62,330 bases of DNA from an uncultured Treponema sp. (GCA_947177175.1 CAMWTK010000007.1:1-62330), one strand, 5' to 3'; positions 41,313 through 49,666 are shown, counted from the stretch's first letter. The notes: generated by a model from the sequence alone, not told the origin. Translations and numbers: made by a program.

Positions 41313-42377
41313 ATGCGGAAAAGAACCAAAATCATTCTCTCGTTACTCGTGCTGTCGGTTGCGTGGAACATGTGCCGACTTGTCCTTGCCACAAAAAAAT
41401 CAGACAAGGAGCTGGCCGAGTGGAACGCAAAGATGTGTTCACAGATAGAAAGCAGGCGGGTGCGCCCAATCCTTGTTGATGTTCACAGACTGTATTCTTT
41501 TGACGATCCGCAGGATGACATCTCGAAAATCCTTGAACCTTCAAAAGAATTGCCCTTGCTGCATACGGATTATTCCATTGGTGAGCCGGCACTGTTTCCC
41601 ATGCTGATTTCCGACAAGATAGTGGTCTGCCAGGGCAGTTCGTTAAACATACTTAATCAGAATATTGTCTATGAATACAAGTGTGAATACATAAGCTGCA
41701 TAACTTACCCGAAAGAGGCGGGAACAGATATAATATTCTATTTGATAATAGAAGACAGGGACAACAGATATATTTTCAAAGAGGTACGGTTTTCCGGCAC
41801 TGAATTCAAAGAAAACGAAATTGCCGTCCTTGACATGCCCTCCTCATACAAAATAAGTCGATTATATTCCGAGGTAAGCTTCTTCACATACGCCAATGGC
41901 ACAATCCATGTTGTTCTTAGGGACAAAGAAAAATATTTCTGCATTTTCAAATTCTCATCAAAAGGCGAATGCCTCGGCAAATATTCTGACGGCGACATCA
42001 TCATCCCCAACAAATATGACAGCGAAAATCTCTGGTACATAAAGAGGGAAGCAACAAGGTTTGGCAAACGAATCCTAAGCTCGGACAAAAGTATTCTGAT
42101 GAAAGGTGAAAACAAAGTTTGCGAGATAAGTGGTTTTATAAACCAAGGATATTTTACCGAAGAAGCGACAATAGAATTTATGTTCGCCGACGATTCACGA
42201 ATGATTCCAGGCGATCTTGATTTCGTGAACGGACCGTACTGGCTCGAACACACAGCATATCTTTTCTCCGTCTACGAAAAAAAGATGACGCCCGCATACT
42301 TCAAGAAATACTGGAAAAGCAGCAACATCCTGCAACGCGGCAAAATACTGAAAGATCCGGTCATAGTCTTGTTTTGA
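41313..42377 (+). CDS. Orphan membrane-anchored protein
   Basis: A 354-aa protein I cannot assign. An N-terminal signal anchor (IILSLLVLSVAWNMCRLVLA) is followed by a large beta-strand-rich extracytoplasmic domain with repeated short blocks (ISDKIVVCQGSSLNILNQN, FFTYANGTIHVVLRDKEKYF, CIFKFSSKGECLGKYSDGD) that resemble beta-propeller or WD-like blades. GGAGGA gives a strong ribosome site. It is more AT-rich than its neighbours and is flanked by gene stubs, so it is probably acquired. A strong terminator follows. Confidence 0.65.
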   Translation: MRKRTKIILSLLVLSVAWNMCRLVLATKKSDKELAEWNAKMCSQIESRRVRPILVDVHRLYSFDDPQDDISKILEPSKELPLLHTDYSIGEPALFPMLISDKIVVCQGSSLNILNQNIVYEYKCEYISCITYPKEAGTDIIFYLIIEDRDNRYIFKEVRFSGTEFKENEIAVLDMPSSYKISRLYSEVSFFTYANGTIHVVLRDKEKYFCIFKFSSKGECLGKYSDGDIIIPNKYDSENLWYIKREATRFGKRILSSDKSILMKGENKVCEISGFINQGYFTEEATIEFMFADDSRMIPGDLDFVNGPYWLEHTAYLFSVYEKKMTPAYFKKYWKSSNILQRGKILKDPVIVLF

Positions 42378-42516
42378 GGACGGAGGCGCGAGCGCAACGT
42401 CGAGGGCAGGGTAATGGAGTGCGAAAGATACAGAAAACTGTAGCGGCGAGTGGTTATTTTATATATGATAATTTCGTAAGGTATATATCATATTTAGAAT
42501 GCCTGCGGCGGGCATA

Positions 42517-42556
42517 AAAAAGCCGCGCACATCAGAAACGGTGTGCGCGGCTTTTT
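42517..42556 (+). terminator. Strong rho-independent terminator
   Basis: Perfect 15-bp stem AAAAAGCCGCGCACA/TGTGCGCGGCTTTTT with a 10-base loop; effective in both directions. It ends the orphan gene transcript. Confidence 0.92.
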
Positions 42557-42586
42557 GGTACACTCAAGGCAAATGTTGCCCTGCCG

Positions 42587-42615
42587 TTGGAATTCCCGCA
42601 GAAATCTGATAGAAT
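42587..42615 (+). promoter_or_regulatory. Promoter of the 42623 gene (leaderless type)
   Basis: TTGGAA (42587-42592), 17-bp spacer, TAGAAT (42610-42615), then 7 bases to ATG at 42623. Confidence 0.65.
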
Positions 42616-42622
42616 CACCCCG

Positions 42623-42862
42623 ATGGCACAGAAAAATCCGCCGGAACAACACGCTTTCCTCGCCACGGCACTGGAGCGGGAGCTGCTCGCCCTCATCGGC
42701 GGGAACGGAACGCTCACGGCGGAAGAAATCACCGGCAGATTTTCCGGGGAACAGAACGCAGCCGCCCGGAACGCGCTCGACGGCTGCCTTGCAAAGCACT
42801 TCGTCGCACAGGACGGGGCGGGGCATTTTGTCCTCACCGAATCGGGCAGAAAGCAGGTTTAG
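42623..42862 (+). CDS. Small winged-helix-like protein of unknown function
   Basis: A 79-aa soluble protein. The pattern of three helices and a C-terminal hairpin (ALERELLALIGGNGTLTAEE, GCLAKHFVAQDGAGHFVLTE) is what a small winged-helix domain looks like, which would suggest DNA binding, but there is no family match I can name. The start is defined by the leaderless promoter. Confidence 0.55.
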   Translation: MAQKNPPEQHAFLATALERELLALIGGNGTLTAEEITGRFSGEQNAAARNALDGCLAKHFVAQDGAGHFVLTESGRKQV

Positions 42863-43026
42863 TTTTCCCTTTCTTTCGGGCGGCTTTTTGTTGCGCTTCG
42901 CTTCACAAAAAACAGGCTTTACGCACTTCGCCGACTAACCGCGGCTCATCCCTCCGTACGCACTTCGTGCTATCTCCGGGACTGCCTGCGGCAGGTGCTC
43001 CAATCCTTGCCGCAAAAACACCTCGC

Positions 43027-43188
43027 TCACCACAGCGTATTGTACTGCCGCGCGATGGTCTCCCAGCGGTAGCGACGGTTTCCGATTTCCGCCATGTCCT
43101 GCGCCACGCGCGCGAATCTTTCCGCGCTCCCCTCCACGAGCGAAACGATGTCCTCCGCCGGCTTCCAATAAACAAGATCGGCTTCAGG
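43027..43188 (-). pseudogene. C-terminal remnant of a group 1 glycosyltransferase
   Basis: About 53 codons reading YWKPAEDIVSLVEGSAERFA then RRYRWETIARQYNTLW and a stop. This is the typical tail of GT4-family glycosyltransferases. An in-frame stop lies just upstream and no start codon is present, so this is a fragment left after deletion or insertion. The flanking 42863-43026 shows only short repeated strings such as CGCACTTCG. Confidence 0.6.
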
Positions 43189-43230
43189 CTATTTCCGAAT
43201 AGCTTGATTAACGAATCTGCGGCTCTCCCG

Positions 43231-44190
43231 TCACCTTGTCATGCCGAATCCGAACGCCCGCGAGACGAGCATAGTATTTGCGGCAACGTACACGAGGCTT
43301 ATGGCGCACGCGGCAAGCCGGTCAATGACGAAGCTCCGCCGCAGTTCGCTGCGGTCATGGGTGGCGCGCATTCCATCGGTGCGGATAATGACGGCGCAGA
43401 CAAGCAGGATGCAGAGGAGCGAAAGCGAATGAATCGAATCGAGGAGCGTGAGCGCGGCGGACGAAGGCACGGCAGAATCGACGACATACTTGTTGCCGAC
43501 GACGGCGAACAACGCGGCACTCGGAAGCGCGAGGCGGGAATCAGTTTCGGGCTTCATGAAAAACGGGAGCAACGACAGCACGAGCGAAATAAAGACGCAG
43601 GAAGTCATCTTGAAGAACGTCACCCAGGGACGCACGCGGGTCAGGCTGACGGTCGCCGCGACACGCGAATAGACCGCTTCCTTTTCTGTCCGACGCATGT
43701 CCCCGAAATTCGTGCCGTAATCCACCGCCGTTTCGGAAAGCGAGAATCCCGTCACGTTCCATCCGTCAACGTCAATCAGCGGGGAAATGCCGGAATTCAC
43801 CGTGTCAGGCAGGAAGCGGATGTCGCCGATGTCCCGGAAATCTTCCAGCAAAATCGAAAGATCCGCGGAATCGAACGGAAAACGCTTCATATCCCAACGG
43901 CACTGAATCTGCGCGTTTATCTTCTGCTGCATCCAGAACCGCTCCCCGCCGGCCGAATTCGAGGAATAAATGCGCACCGATGAGCCAAGGTCATGCACGA
44001 TGTCGATTGTCTCACGGAAGTCTGTCTCTGCACCGCCGTACACCGACCACAGCCAGAAGTCCGTGCAGAACGTCTGACCCGCGTAATCGAAATTGTACAG
44101 CTCAGTGACGTATATTCCAAGGGGATAGTCGCGCGCATGAGATGCTGCCGCAAAAAGAAGCAGCACCGCCGCAAAAACCGCCCGTCTCAT
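43231..44190 (-). CDS. Pentameric ligand-gated ion channel homologue
   Basis: A 319-aa protein with the architecture of prokaryotic Cys-loop-type channels (GLIC/ELIC superfamily). The signal peptide is MRRAVFAAVLLLFAAASHA. The extracellular domain (about 20-205) includes GIYVTELYNFDYAGQTFCTD, then FWLWSVY, and the family-defining loop WDMKRFPFDSADLSI (FPxD). Four membrane helices follow: M1 FFKMTSCVFISLVLSLLPFF, M2 about RLALPSAALFAVVGNKYVVD ending at SAVP (compare ETNLP in GLIC), M3 TLLDSIHSLSLLCILLVCAV and M4 AACAISLVYVAANTMLV. The ligand and ion are unknown. It is the last gene of the DUF2589/DUF261 cluster, 21 bases after it. Confidence 0.8.
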   Translation of the reverse strand: MRRAVFAAVLLLFAAASHARDYPLGIYVTELYNFDYAGQTFCTDFWLWSVYGGAETDFRETIDIVHDLGSSVRIYSSNSAGGERFWMQQKINAQIQCRWDMKRFPFDSADLSILLEDFRDIGDIRFLPDTVNSGISPLIDVDGWNVTGFSLSETAVDYGTNFGDMRRTEKEAVYSRVAATVSLTRVRPWVTFFKMTSCVFISLVLSLLPFFMKPETDSRLALPSAALFAVVGNKYVVDSAVPSSAALTLLDSIHSLSLLCILLVCAVIIRTDGMRATHDRSELRRSFVIDRLAACAISLVYVAANTMLVSRAFGFGMTR

Positions 44191-44211
44191 CGAATGCCCC
44201 TGCTCCTTGTG

Positions 44212-44640
44212 CTATACCCGCGCGAATATCCGCTTTCCGATAATGCGTCCATGCGCTACGGTGTTTGAGTTTCCGAGCGGATCATAAAGAACGCCGCCCG
44301 CTCCGTTGCCGAGAACAAAATGCGTGTACGCTCCGTTCTGGAACACAAGCACTTCCGTTTCGCCGTCGCGCGGAACGTAGTCCGGCGTTTCCTTGCGCAC
44401 CGTCCAAATTCCGCCCGCCATCGCCGAAAGCACTGCCGCAGGATCGAGCATCGTCGCCTCTCCGTCAGTGCGCTTTTTTATCAGCGCGTCGAGGTATGCC
44501 TCAACCGCGTCAATCCGCTTTCCGGTGAGCCGCTCCGCAACTTGCACGAGCGAAAGGAAATAGCATCCGCACTCGCCGAGAATCTTCATCACTTTCTGGC
44601 GGCTTTCGTTTGTCACCGCGCCGCCCATTGTCTCTTTCAT
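44212..44640 (-). CDS. DUF261-like, cysteine-peptidase-like protein
   Basis: A 142-aa soluble protein. The block CGCYFLSLVQVAERLTGKRI resembles DUF261 proteins of Borrelia and Treponema (phage or plasmid encoded). A candidate papain-like active site is Cys in GCYF, His in YTHFVLG and Asp/Asn in YDPLGNSN, the order seen in NlpC/P60 and C39 folds; this is inference. No signal peptide. GGAGG ribosome site. It sits between the DUF2589 genes and the ion channel gene. Confidence 0.6.
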   Translation of the reverse strand: MKETMGGAVTNESRQKVMKILGECGCYFLSLVQVAERLTGKRIDAVEAYLDALIKKRTDGEATMLDPAAVLSAMAGGIWTVRKETPDYVPRDGETEVLVFQNGAYTHFVLGNGAGGVLYDPLGNSNTVAHGRIIGKRIFARV

Positions 44641-44700
44641 TTGTTCCTCCGAACTGCCTTAAAAATATGCGCGGCAACCGCACGGCTGCCGCGCAATCCG

Positions 44701-45222
44701 TCATACGCCCTGCACGACCGACGCAAGGATGTCGAGCAGCCGGCTCAGCCCTTCGCTTTGCTGCTGCCGCCTTGCCTTCACGCTGATTTGGTATTTCGCG
44801 CTCTGATTCGATTCCCGCGTCTGATCCGCGCTGGACGAAACCTGCCCGCACATCACAATGCCGCTGCCATCGCCGCCGTTCTGCGCGGACGTGACTTCCA
44901 TCTGAAAGCCGACGTCTATTTCTTCCACCGCAAGGCTGGGAACGGGAACGACGGCCAACAGCGGGGCGCTGACTTCGATTTCCTTTGTTCCGTCTCCGTC
45001 GCCCGAAGGCGCTTTCACGCCGAACGAAATGTTCTTTGCCGCCGTCCTGCCGTTCTCGTCTGTCTCCATGCCGACGCCGCGGATGAATTCCACGGTGCGC
45101 AGGGCAAGCTCGGACTGAGCATCGGCGGCGGCCGTGAGCGGAGCCGCAATCAGGTCGGAAATGCGCACGCCGTTCATCGCGACTTCTTTTTCTTCAGCCG
45201 CCCCGTATCTGTCTGCCGTCAT
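44701..45222 (-). CDS. DUF2589 protein, third paralogue
   Basis: A 173-aa protein. Shared with the other two: the N-terminal helix ISDLIAAPLTAAADAQSELA (pattern DLI-x-PL-x5-DAQ), the central LLAVVPVPSLAVEEIDVGFQ followed by MEV, and the C-terminal RQQQSEGLSRLLDILASVV. DUF2589 has no established function. No signal peptide or membrane helix. It starts 15 bases after the second paralogue with GGAGG, so the two are co-translated. Confidence 0.82.
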   Translation of the reverse strand: MTADRYGAAEEKEVAMNGVRISDLIAAPLTAAADAQSELALRTVEFIRGVGMETDENGRTAAKNISFGVKAPSGDGDGTKEIEVSAPLLAVVPVPSLAVEEIDVGFQMEVTSAQNGGDGSGIVMCGQVSSSADQTRESNQSAKYQISVKARRQQQSEGLSRLLDILASVVQGV

Positions 45223-45237
45223 TTTTTCCGCCTCCTG

Positions 45238-45813
45238 TTAGGCCGCAGCCTTTTCGGCGTGGCCCGTAATAGAAACCGGCTCGGTGCAGGATGCGAACAT
45301 GTCCATCAGCTTTGCCATGCATTCGGTCTGCGGCTGCTGGTTCGCCTCCACGTGCACTTGGTATTTCGCCGTCTGGTTCGTCGAGCGCGTATTCTCCTTG
45401 CTCGTGCTGACTTTTCCAGTGACGCTCGCGGTGACACCGAATCCTTTGTATCCGGCCGTCACCTCCGCACTTGCCGACGACTCGTCCTTGCTTGACTCCG
45501 CGGCGGTCACTTCCATTTGAAAGTCAATGGTCACGTGATCCACCAGCAGAGACGGCATCGGGAGCATACCGAGCAACGGCGCCTGCATCCGTATGTCCGT
45601 GACAGACACCGCGTCACCGCTGATGACGGGCTTTGTCAGGTTGAACGTGAGCATCCGCGCGTCCGTCGAGCCTTCTTTTTCATAGCCGACATGATTCACG
45701 TAGTCAATCATCATGCCGGCAAGTCCTTTCTGTGCCTCAACCACCGAAACAAGCGGCGAGCCAATCAGGTCCTTCATGGGCAGTCCGCCCATCATTTCTG
45801 CAATTTTTCCCAT
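45238..45813 (-). CDS. DUF2589 protein, second paralogue
   Basis: A 191-aa protein with MKDLIGSPLVSVVEAQKGLA, LLGMLPMPSLLVDHVTIDFQ followed by MEV, a serine/threonine-rich central linker (about 115-150), and the C-terminal helix QQPQTECMAKLMDMF. The start at 45813 is supported by GGAGGACGT; the longer frame upstream is not. It is the longest of the three and differs mainly in the linker. Together they may assemble as a hetero-oligomer, which is inference. Confidence 0.82.
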   Translation of the reverse strand: MGKIAEMMGGLPMKDLIGSPLVSVVEAQKGLAGMMIDYVNHVGYEKEGSTDARMLTFNLTKPVISGDAVSVTDIRMQAPLLGMLPMPSLLVDHVTIDFQMEVTAAESSKDESSASAEVTAGYKGFGVTASVTGKVSTSKENTRSTNQTAKYQVHVEANQQPQTECMAKLMDMFASCTEPVSITGHAEKAAA

Positions 45814-45923
45814 ACGTCCTCCATTGCATGAATTGATATATTCCAGTCCGCGCACAGCCCCCGCCCATGGCGCGCCGCCCCCGGCCGAAGAACGGCGCGC
45901 CCGCACGTGATGCCGCGCGTTTC

Positions 45924-46514
45924 CTAGATTCTGGTTTTTCCGCCGCGCCCGTCGCCGTCTTTCCACGGCGAATTGTCCCCGTCCTCTGCGGCGCGGTACG
46001 GCACGACAAATTTGTTGTATTCGTCGATGATGCGCGAAAGTCCTTCCGGCTGGCGGGCGGCGGCAAATTCCATCTTCACCTTGATGGTATTTCCGCCCGG
46101 TTCGCCTGAAAACCCGACTCCGAACACTGCCGTCTGCTCCTGCGCGCGCTCCCCGCCGTCCTCCTCGATTGCGCCGTCGCGAGTCACCGCCTTGAGCAGA
46201 TCTTCCGCGCCATGGATTCCCACCTGCGCAATCTTCGCCTCAAATTCCATCGACAGCCGGTCAATCATCAGCGAGTTGTGATTCGCGAGCGAAAGAACCG
46301 GCACCTCAAGGTAGTTGTCGCCCGCGAGGTGCAGCTCGAGCGTCTTCGGCTCGCCGCCTTCGTGGAAGAAATCCTTGAGCGACTTGAGGCTGTGCATTTC
46401 AAGCAACTTCTGCGCTTCGTTCACCGCCTTCTGCATTCCCTTTATCACGTCGGAAAGATCGACCGACGGCGTTTTTTCCGCCCGTGCGCCTTCCTTTTTG
46501 TTCCAGACCGCCAT
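45924..46514 (-). CDS. DUF2589-like protein, first paralogue (divergent)
   Basis: A 196-aa protein. The family blocks are recognisable but divergent: LSDVIKGMQKAVNEAQKLLE, VPVLSLANHNSLMIDRLSME followed by FEAKI, and RQPEGLSRIIDEYNKFV. A lysine/glutamate-rich N-terminal extension and an acidic, glycine-rich C-terminal tail are unique to this copy. GGAGG ribosome site. It lies 135 bases after the frameshifted regulator-like gene and 110 before the next paralogue. Confidence 0.72.
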   Translation of the reverse strand: MAVWNKKEGARAEKTPSVDLSDVIKGMQKAVNEAQKLLEMHSLKSLKDFFHEGGEPKTLELHLAGDNYLEVPVLSLANHNSLMIDRLSMEFEAKIAQVGIHGAEDLLKAVTRDGAIEEDGGERAQEQTAVFGVGFSGEPGGNTIKVKMEFAAARQPEGLSRIIDEYNKFVVPYRAAEDGDNSPWKDGDGRGGKTRI

Positions 46515-46604
46515 GCGTGTCCTCCGTATTCTTGAATTCCGCCGGAACTGCGCCCGACAGACCTAACATACCACGCCAAGAAAAAAGAAAGCGGTAATGG
46601 ATTC

Positions 46605-46640
46605 TTATTCGTGCGGAAAATTTCATGCCCCGATACGCTG
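46605..46640. repeat. Second copy of the dispersed ATTCGTGCGG element
   Basis: ATTCGTGCGGAAAATTTCAT followed by GCCCCGATACGC resembles the right arm of the element at 23039-23075. It lies between the regulator-like gene and the first DUF2589 gene. Confidence 0.45.
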
Positions 46641-46649
46641 CCTGGCTCT

Positions 46650-47368
46650 TCACGGCGAAAAAAAATTCCCCGTCTGCGTCATCAGGCGGGGAATTCCAAG
46701 GCTTCCGAACAATTCGTTCAATTCGTCAAGGACGGCAGTTCGGGAATGCTCGTGGCGACGGTGATCGAGAAACCAGGCGACGATGCAGTCCTGCGCAAGC
46801 GACGGCGAAAGCCGCCAGCCGAGCGACGAAAGGAATGCGTCCGCCTCCGCGCTACCAAGCGAAAGAAAAACGCAGACGGCAAGGAGTGCCTGTTTTGTCG
46901 CGCCGGTGCGACGGTATGCACGGAACATCCGCTCGCTGAGCATACATGCCGCGCAAAGGCTGCGCCACGAGCCGTCGTAATGCTCGCGGATTTTTTCATA
47001 GAGATCGCCGCAGGGAAAAAGTGAAATTCCCGCCGCACGAGCCAAGGATTCGCCGTCTGCTTTGGAAAGAGTGAACAGCGCACGGGCTTTTTTGATGGTC
47101 GCAAAAATGGATCGGCGGGTTCGGAGGGAATACGGGCGGGACTCCCAGTAACAGACAAGTTGCGGAGAGCAGCCGAGCCGCGCGTAGACATCCCGAATCA
47201 GGATGCCGCTGTTTTTTTATACGAGACCGCAAACGCGCGCAGTCTCCCTGCAAAACTTTGCTCAAGCACGATTCCATGCGCTGAAAGCCACCGGGCGACG
47301 CGAATTCTGTCCGCAGTCCGGCTTTTGCGCGGAACGACCGCGCTTTCTTTGTCGGTAAATGGTTTCAT
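46650..47368 (-). pseudogene. Frameshifted regulator-like gene heading the DUF2589 / channel cluster
   Basis: Two frames join at a 7-base homopolymer (T7 at 47212-47218; A7 on the coding strand). Before it the frame reads from MKPFTDKESAVVPRK to LRAFAVSYKK; after it a second frame continues NSGILIRDVYARLGCSPQLV to LMTQTGNFFSP. One extra A would give an intact protein of about 239 aa. The part around LIRDVYARLGCSPQLVCYWE and LSKADGESLARAAGIS resembles helix-turn-helix regulators, but I cannot name the family. A leaderless promoter with perfect TTGACA sits in front. It may be phase-variable, broken, or a sequencing error. Confidence 0.65.
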
Positions 47369-47375
47369 ACCTATG

Positions 47376-47405
47376 ATTGTACTTACTGCACGGGGAACGT
47401 GTCAA
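47376..47405 (-). promoter_or_regulatory. Promoter of the regulator-like gene and cluster (leaderless type)
   Basis: On the minus strand: TTGACA (47405-47400), 18-bp spacer, TACAAT (47381-47376), then 7 bases to ATG at 47368. Confidence 0.7.
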
Positions 47406-47431
47406 AGCCCCGCCAGCCCTGCCCGCGCCAC

Positions 47432-48337
47432 TCAGCGTCCGCCCGCCCTGCGCGTGCTCCTCTGCATAATCCTGATGAATTCCCGCATGGCTTCGTCCGG
47501 CTTTTTCGCGTAGATGACACCGTATGGCACTTCGTAGTTCCATTCCACGGGCAGGGTCAAAAGCGCGGGGTGTACCTCTTTCCAGATGTCGAGCGTTTCC
47601 ATGAGGCAGTTCATGCGCTCGCATTCATTGAACACGGACGTGTCGTAGAAATTGTCTGCGTCCGCGATTGTGACGGACGGGTGGTTTTTCAGGATGTCGT
47701 CGCGCATGCTGTCGAGGACGGCGGAGTTGCCCCGTTTCACGAGCATCACCGTTTCGCCGTCCAAGTCCGACCAGCGGAGCCGCGATTTTTTTGCGAGGCG
47801 GTGTTTTCTCGGGACGGCTATGCGGCAGGGGATTTTGTCAAATTGCAGGATATTGTAGTTTGCCCGCCACTCAATCGAATCGCACGGACCGATGAAGCAG
47901 TCGATGTTGTTTCCGAGCGATGCTATGACGGCGTTCAGGCTTTTCGGGTCGTCATCGAACGGAACGATGTCTATCTGATACGGCAGGCTTCCGTCGTCAA
48001 TTGCGTTCCACCATTCGATGAGCCTTTTGCACGGGCGCAAGATTGAAGTGCCCACGCGGATGACTTTTTGCCCCGGGGCGGCAAGCTGTCGCGCCCTTTT
48101 GACTGCGGCTTCGGCAAACGAAATGAGCCGCTTCGCGTCTTCGTAAAACGCGCGTCCCGCAGCCGTAAGGCGCGTTCCTTGGTTCGTCCGCTCGAACAGT
48201 TTCACGCCGACGCTGCCTTCGAGCTTGTTGATCTGATTCATCACGGACGCGGGCGTGGTATACAATGCTTCGGACGCTTTCAGAAAACTGCCCTTGTCCG
48301 CGACGGTTATGAGCGTCACCAATTCATGGCTGTACAT
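47432..48337 (-). CDS. LysR-family transcriptional regulator
   Basis: A 301-aa LysR regulator. The N-terminal winged helix-turn-helix is MYSHELVTLITVADKGSFLK, then ASEALYTTPASVMNQINKLE. A linker helix follows, then the periplasmic-binding-like effector domain from about residue 90. The effector is unknown. It is divergent from the SDR/flavodoxin/MATE operon with a 109-bp shared promoter region, the classical arrangement for a LysR protein controlling its neighbour. Start at 48337 with a GAGG ribosome site. Confidence 0.92.
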   Translation of the reverse strand: MYSHELVTLITVADKGSFLKASEALYTTPASVMNQINKLEGSVGVKLFERTNQGTRLTAAGRAFYEDAKRLISFAEAAVKRARQLAAPGQKVIRVGTSILRPCKRLIEWWNAIDDGSLPYQIDIVPFDDDPKSLNAVIASLGNNIDCFIGPCDSIEWRANYNILQFDKIPCRIAVPRKHRLAKKSRLRWSDLDGETVMLVKRGNSAVLDSMRDDILKNHPSVTIADADNFYDTSVFNECERMNCLMETLDIWKEVHPALLTLPVEWNYEVPYGVIYAKKPDEAMREFIRIMQRSTRRAGGR

Positions 48338-48446
48338 GCTTCGCCTCGCTTTTAGATTTTCTAAAAACCATTGTAACAATTTTGTGGATTCCACGTCAAG
48401 CAAAAGTCTGCCATACTACAAGCAAGCAAATGAAAGGAGGCTTCTA

Positions 48447-49094
48447 AAAATGAAGAAAACAATCGTAGTTGTCGGCGCAGGCAAAGGGCTTGGGAACGGC
48501 GTAGCCGAAAAATTCGGCAGCAATGATTTCCGCGTGATTTTGATGGCAAGGAATGCGGAACATCTGAAAACGTATGCGGCGGATTTTGCGGCAAAAGGAA
48601 TTGAAGTGCATACGCAGGCGGCGGATGTGGCGGACTTTGATGCCTTTGCAGAAACGTTCCGTGAAATCATAAAAACGTATGGCACTCCCGACGTGCTGTT
48701 CTACAATGTGGGAATCACGGTTGCGGATGACGAAGTGGAAATTTCCGCGCAGACGCTTGTTGAACGGTATGCGGCAGATGCGGCCGGGGCGTACAACTGC
48801 ATCAGGCTGGCGGACACAGCGGAATTTGCCGCAAAGAAAGGCGCGATTCTTGTTACCGGCGGCGGGCTTGCCTTGCAGCCTTATGCGGGTTATCTGCCGC
48901 TTTCCATGGACAAGGCGGCATTGCGGGCAATGGTGCAGGCACTTTCCCCCGTCCTGAAAGAAAAAGGCATCTATCTCGGAACGGTGCAAGTAACAGGCAC
49001 AATCGGTTCTAACGAATTCTATGCGCCGAATACGATTGCCGAAGAATTCTGGAAGCTGTACACAGAACGGGATGCTTTTGAGATCGTTCACTAA
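48447..49094 (+). CDS. SDR-family oxidoreductase
   Basis: A 215-aa short-chain dehydrogenase-like protein, shorter than usual. The nucleotide motif is VVGAGKGLGNGVAEKF, close to GxxxGxG. NVGI occurs where NNAG is expected. The catalytic Tyr-x3-Lys is not evident: PLSMDKAALRA occupies that place, so Met replaces Tyr and the protein may be an atypical, non-classical reductase or a redox sensor. AAAGGAGGC ribosome site. First gene of the LysR-linked operon. Confidence 0.8.
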   Translation, partial: KMKKTIVVVGAGKGLGNGVAEKFGSNDFRVILMARNAEHLKTYAADFAAKGIEVHTQAADVADFDAFAETFREIIKTYGTPDVLFYNVGITVADDEVEISAQTLVERYAADAAGAYNCIRLADTAEFAAKKGAILVTGGGLALQPYAGYLPLSMDKAALRAMVQALSPVLKEKGIYLGTVQVTGTIGSNEFYAPNTIAEEFWKLYTERDAFEIVH

Positions 49095-49126
49095 TTGGCA
49101 ACAGCAAGGCGGAGAGGGTAAAACAG

Positions 49127-49636
49127 ATGAACAAAAAAATTATCATTCTGAACGGAGCGGCAAGAAAAAACGGAAGCACGGCAAAACTGGTTGAAGCATT
49201 TGCAGACGGGGCGGAATCCGCAGGAAATCAGGTAAAGATTTTTTATCTTGACGGAATGGAAATCCACAGCTGCAAAGGATGTTTGCGGGCAGGAAAAGAT
49301 TCCAAAAGTCCATGCAGCCAAAAGGACGATATGGATAAAATCTATGCCGAGTTTGAAAGTGCCGATGTGGTTGCTTTTGCTTCTCCGCTGTATTTTTGGA
49401 CGATAACTGGCACGCTGAAAACCGCAGCCGACAGATTATATGCGGAGCTTGAATGCTTGGGATATGGCAGATTCCCCAAAAAGAGCGTGCTGCTGATGAC
49501 TGCGGGCGGCGGCGATTATTCGCAGGCCGTAACATGGTATCGGACGTATGAAAGAAATCTCGGCTGGAAAAATTTGGGCGAAGTGCTGGGCAAAGGAAAG
49601 ACGAAAGAAGCCTATCAGCTTGGTGCTTCCCTATAA
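49127..49636 (+). CDS. Flavodoxin-like NAD(P)H-dependent FMN oxidoreductase
   Basis: A 169-aa flavodoxin-fold protein. The FMN phosphate loop is LNGAARKNGSTAKL. CKGCLRAGKDSKSPCSQKDD carries the two Cys spacing found in iron-sulfur flavoproteins and quinone reductases, and ASPLYFWTITGTLKTAADRL is the second FMN-binding loop. It probably reduces quinones or electrophiles. It starts 32 bases after the SDR gene in the same operon. Confidence 0.85.
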   Translation: MNKKIIILNGAARKNGSTAKLVEAFADGAESAGNQVKIFYLDGMEIHSCKGCLRAGKDSKSPCSQKDDMDKIYAEFESADVVAFASPLYFWTITGTLKTAADRLYAELECLGYGRFPKKSVLLMTAGGGDYSQAVTWYRTYERNLGWKNLGEVLGKGKTKEAYQLGASL

Positions 49637-49666
49637 ATGCCGTTTCATTTTAGGAGCTAAAAAACG

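Noticed and set aside
44320..45495. A 391-codon plus-strand frame over the DUF2589 genes
   Set aside because: Antisense to three related minus-strand genes that each have GGAGG ribosome sites.
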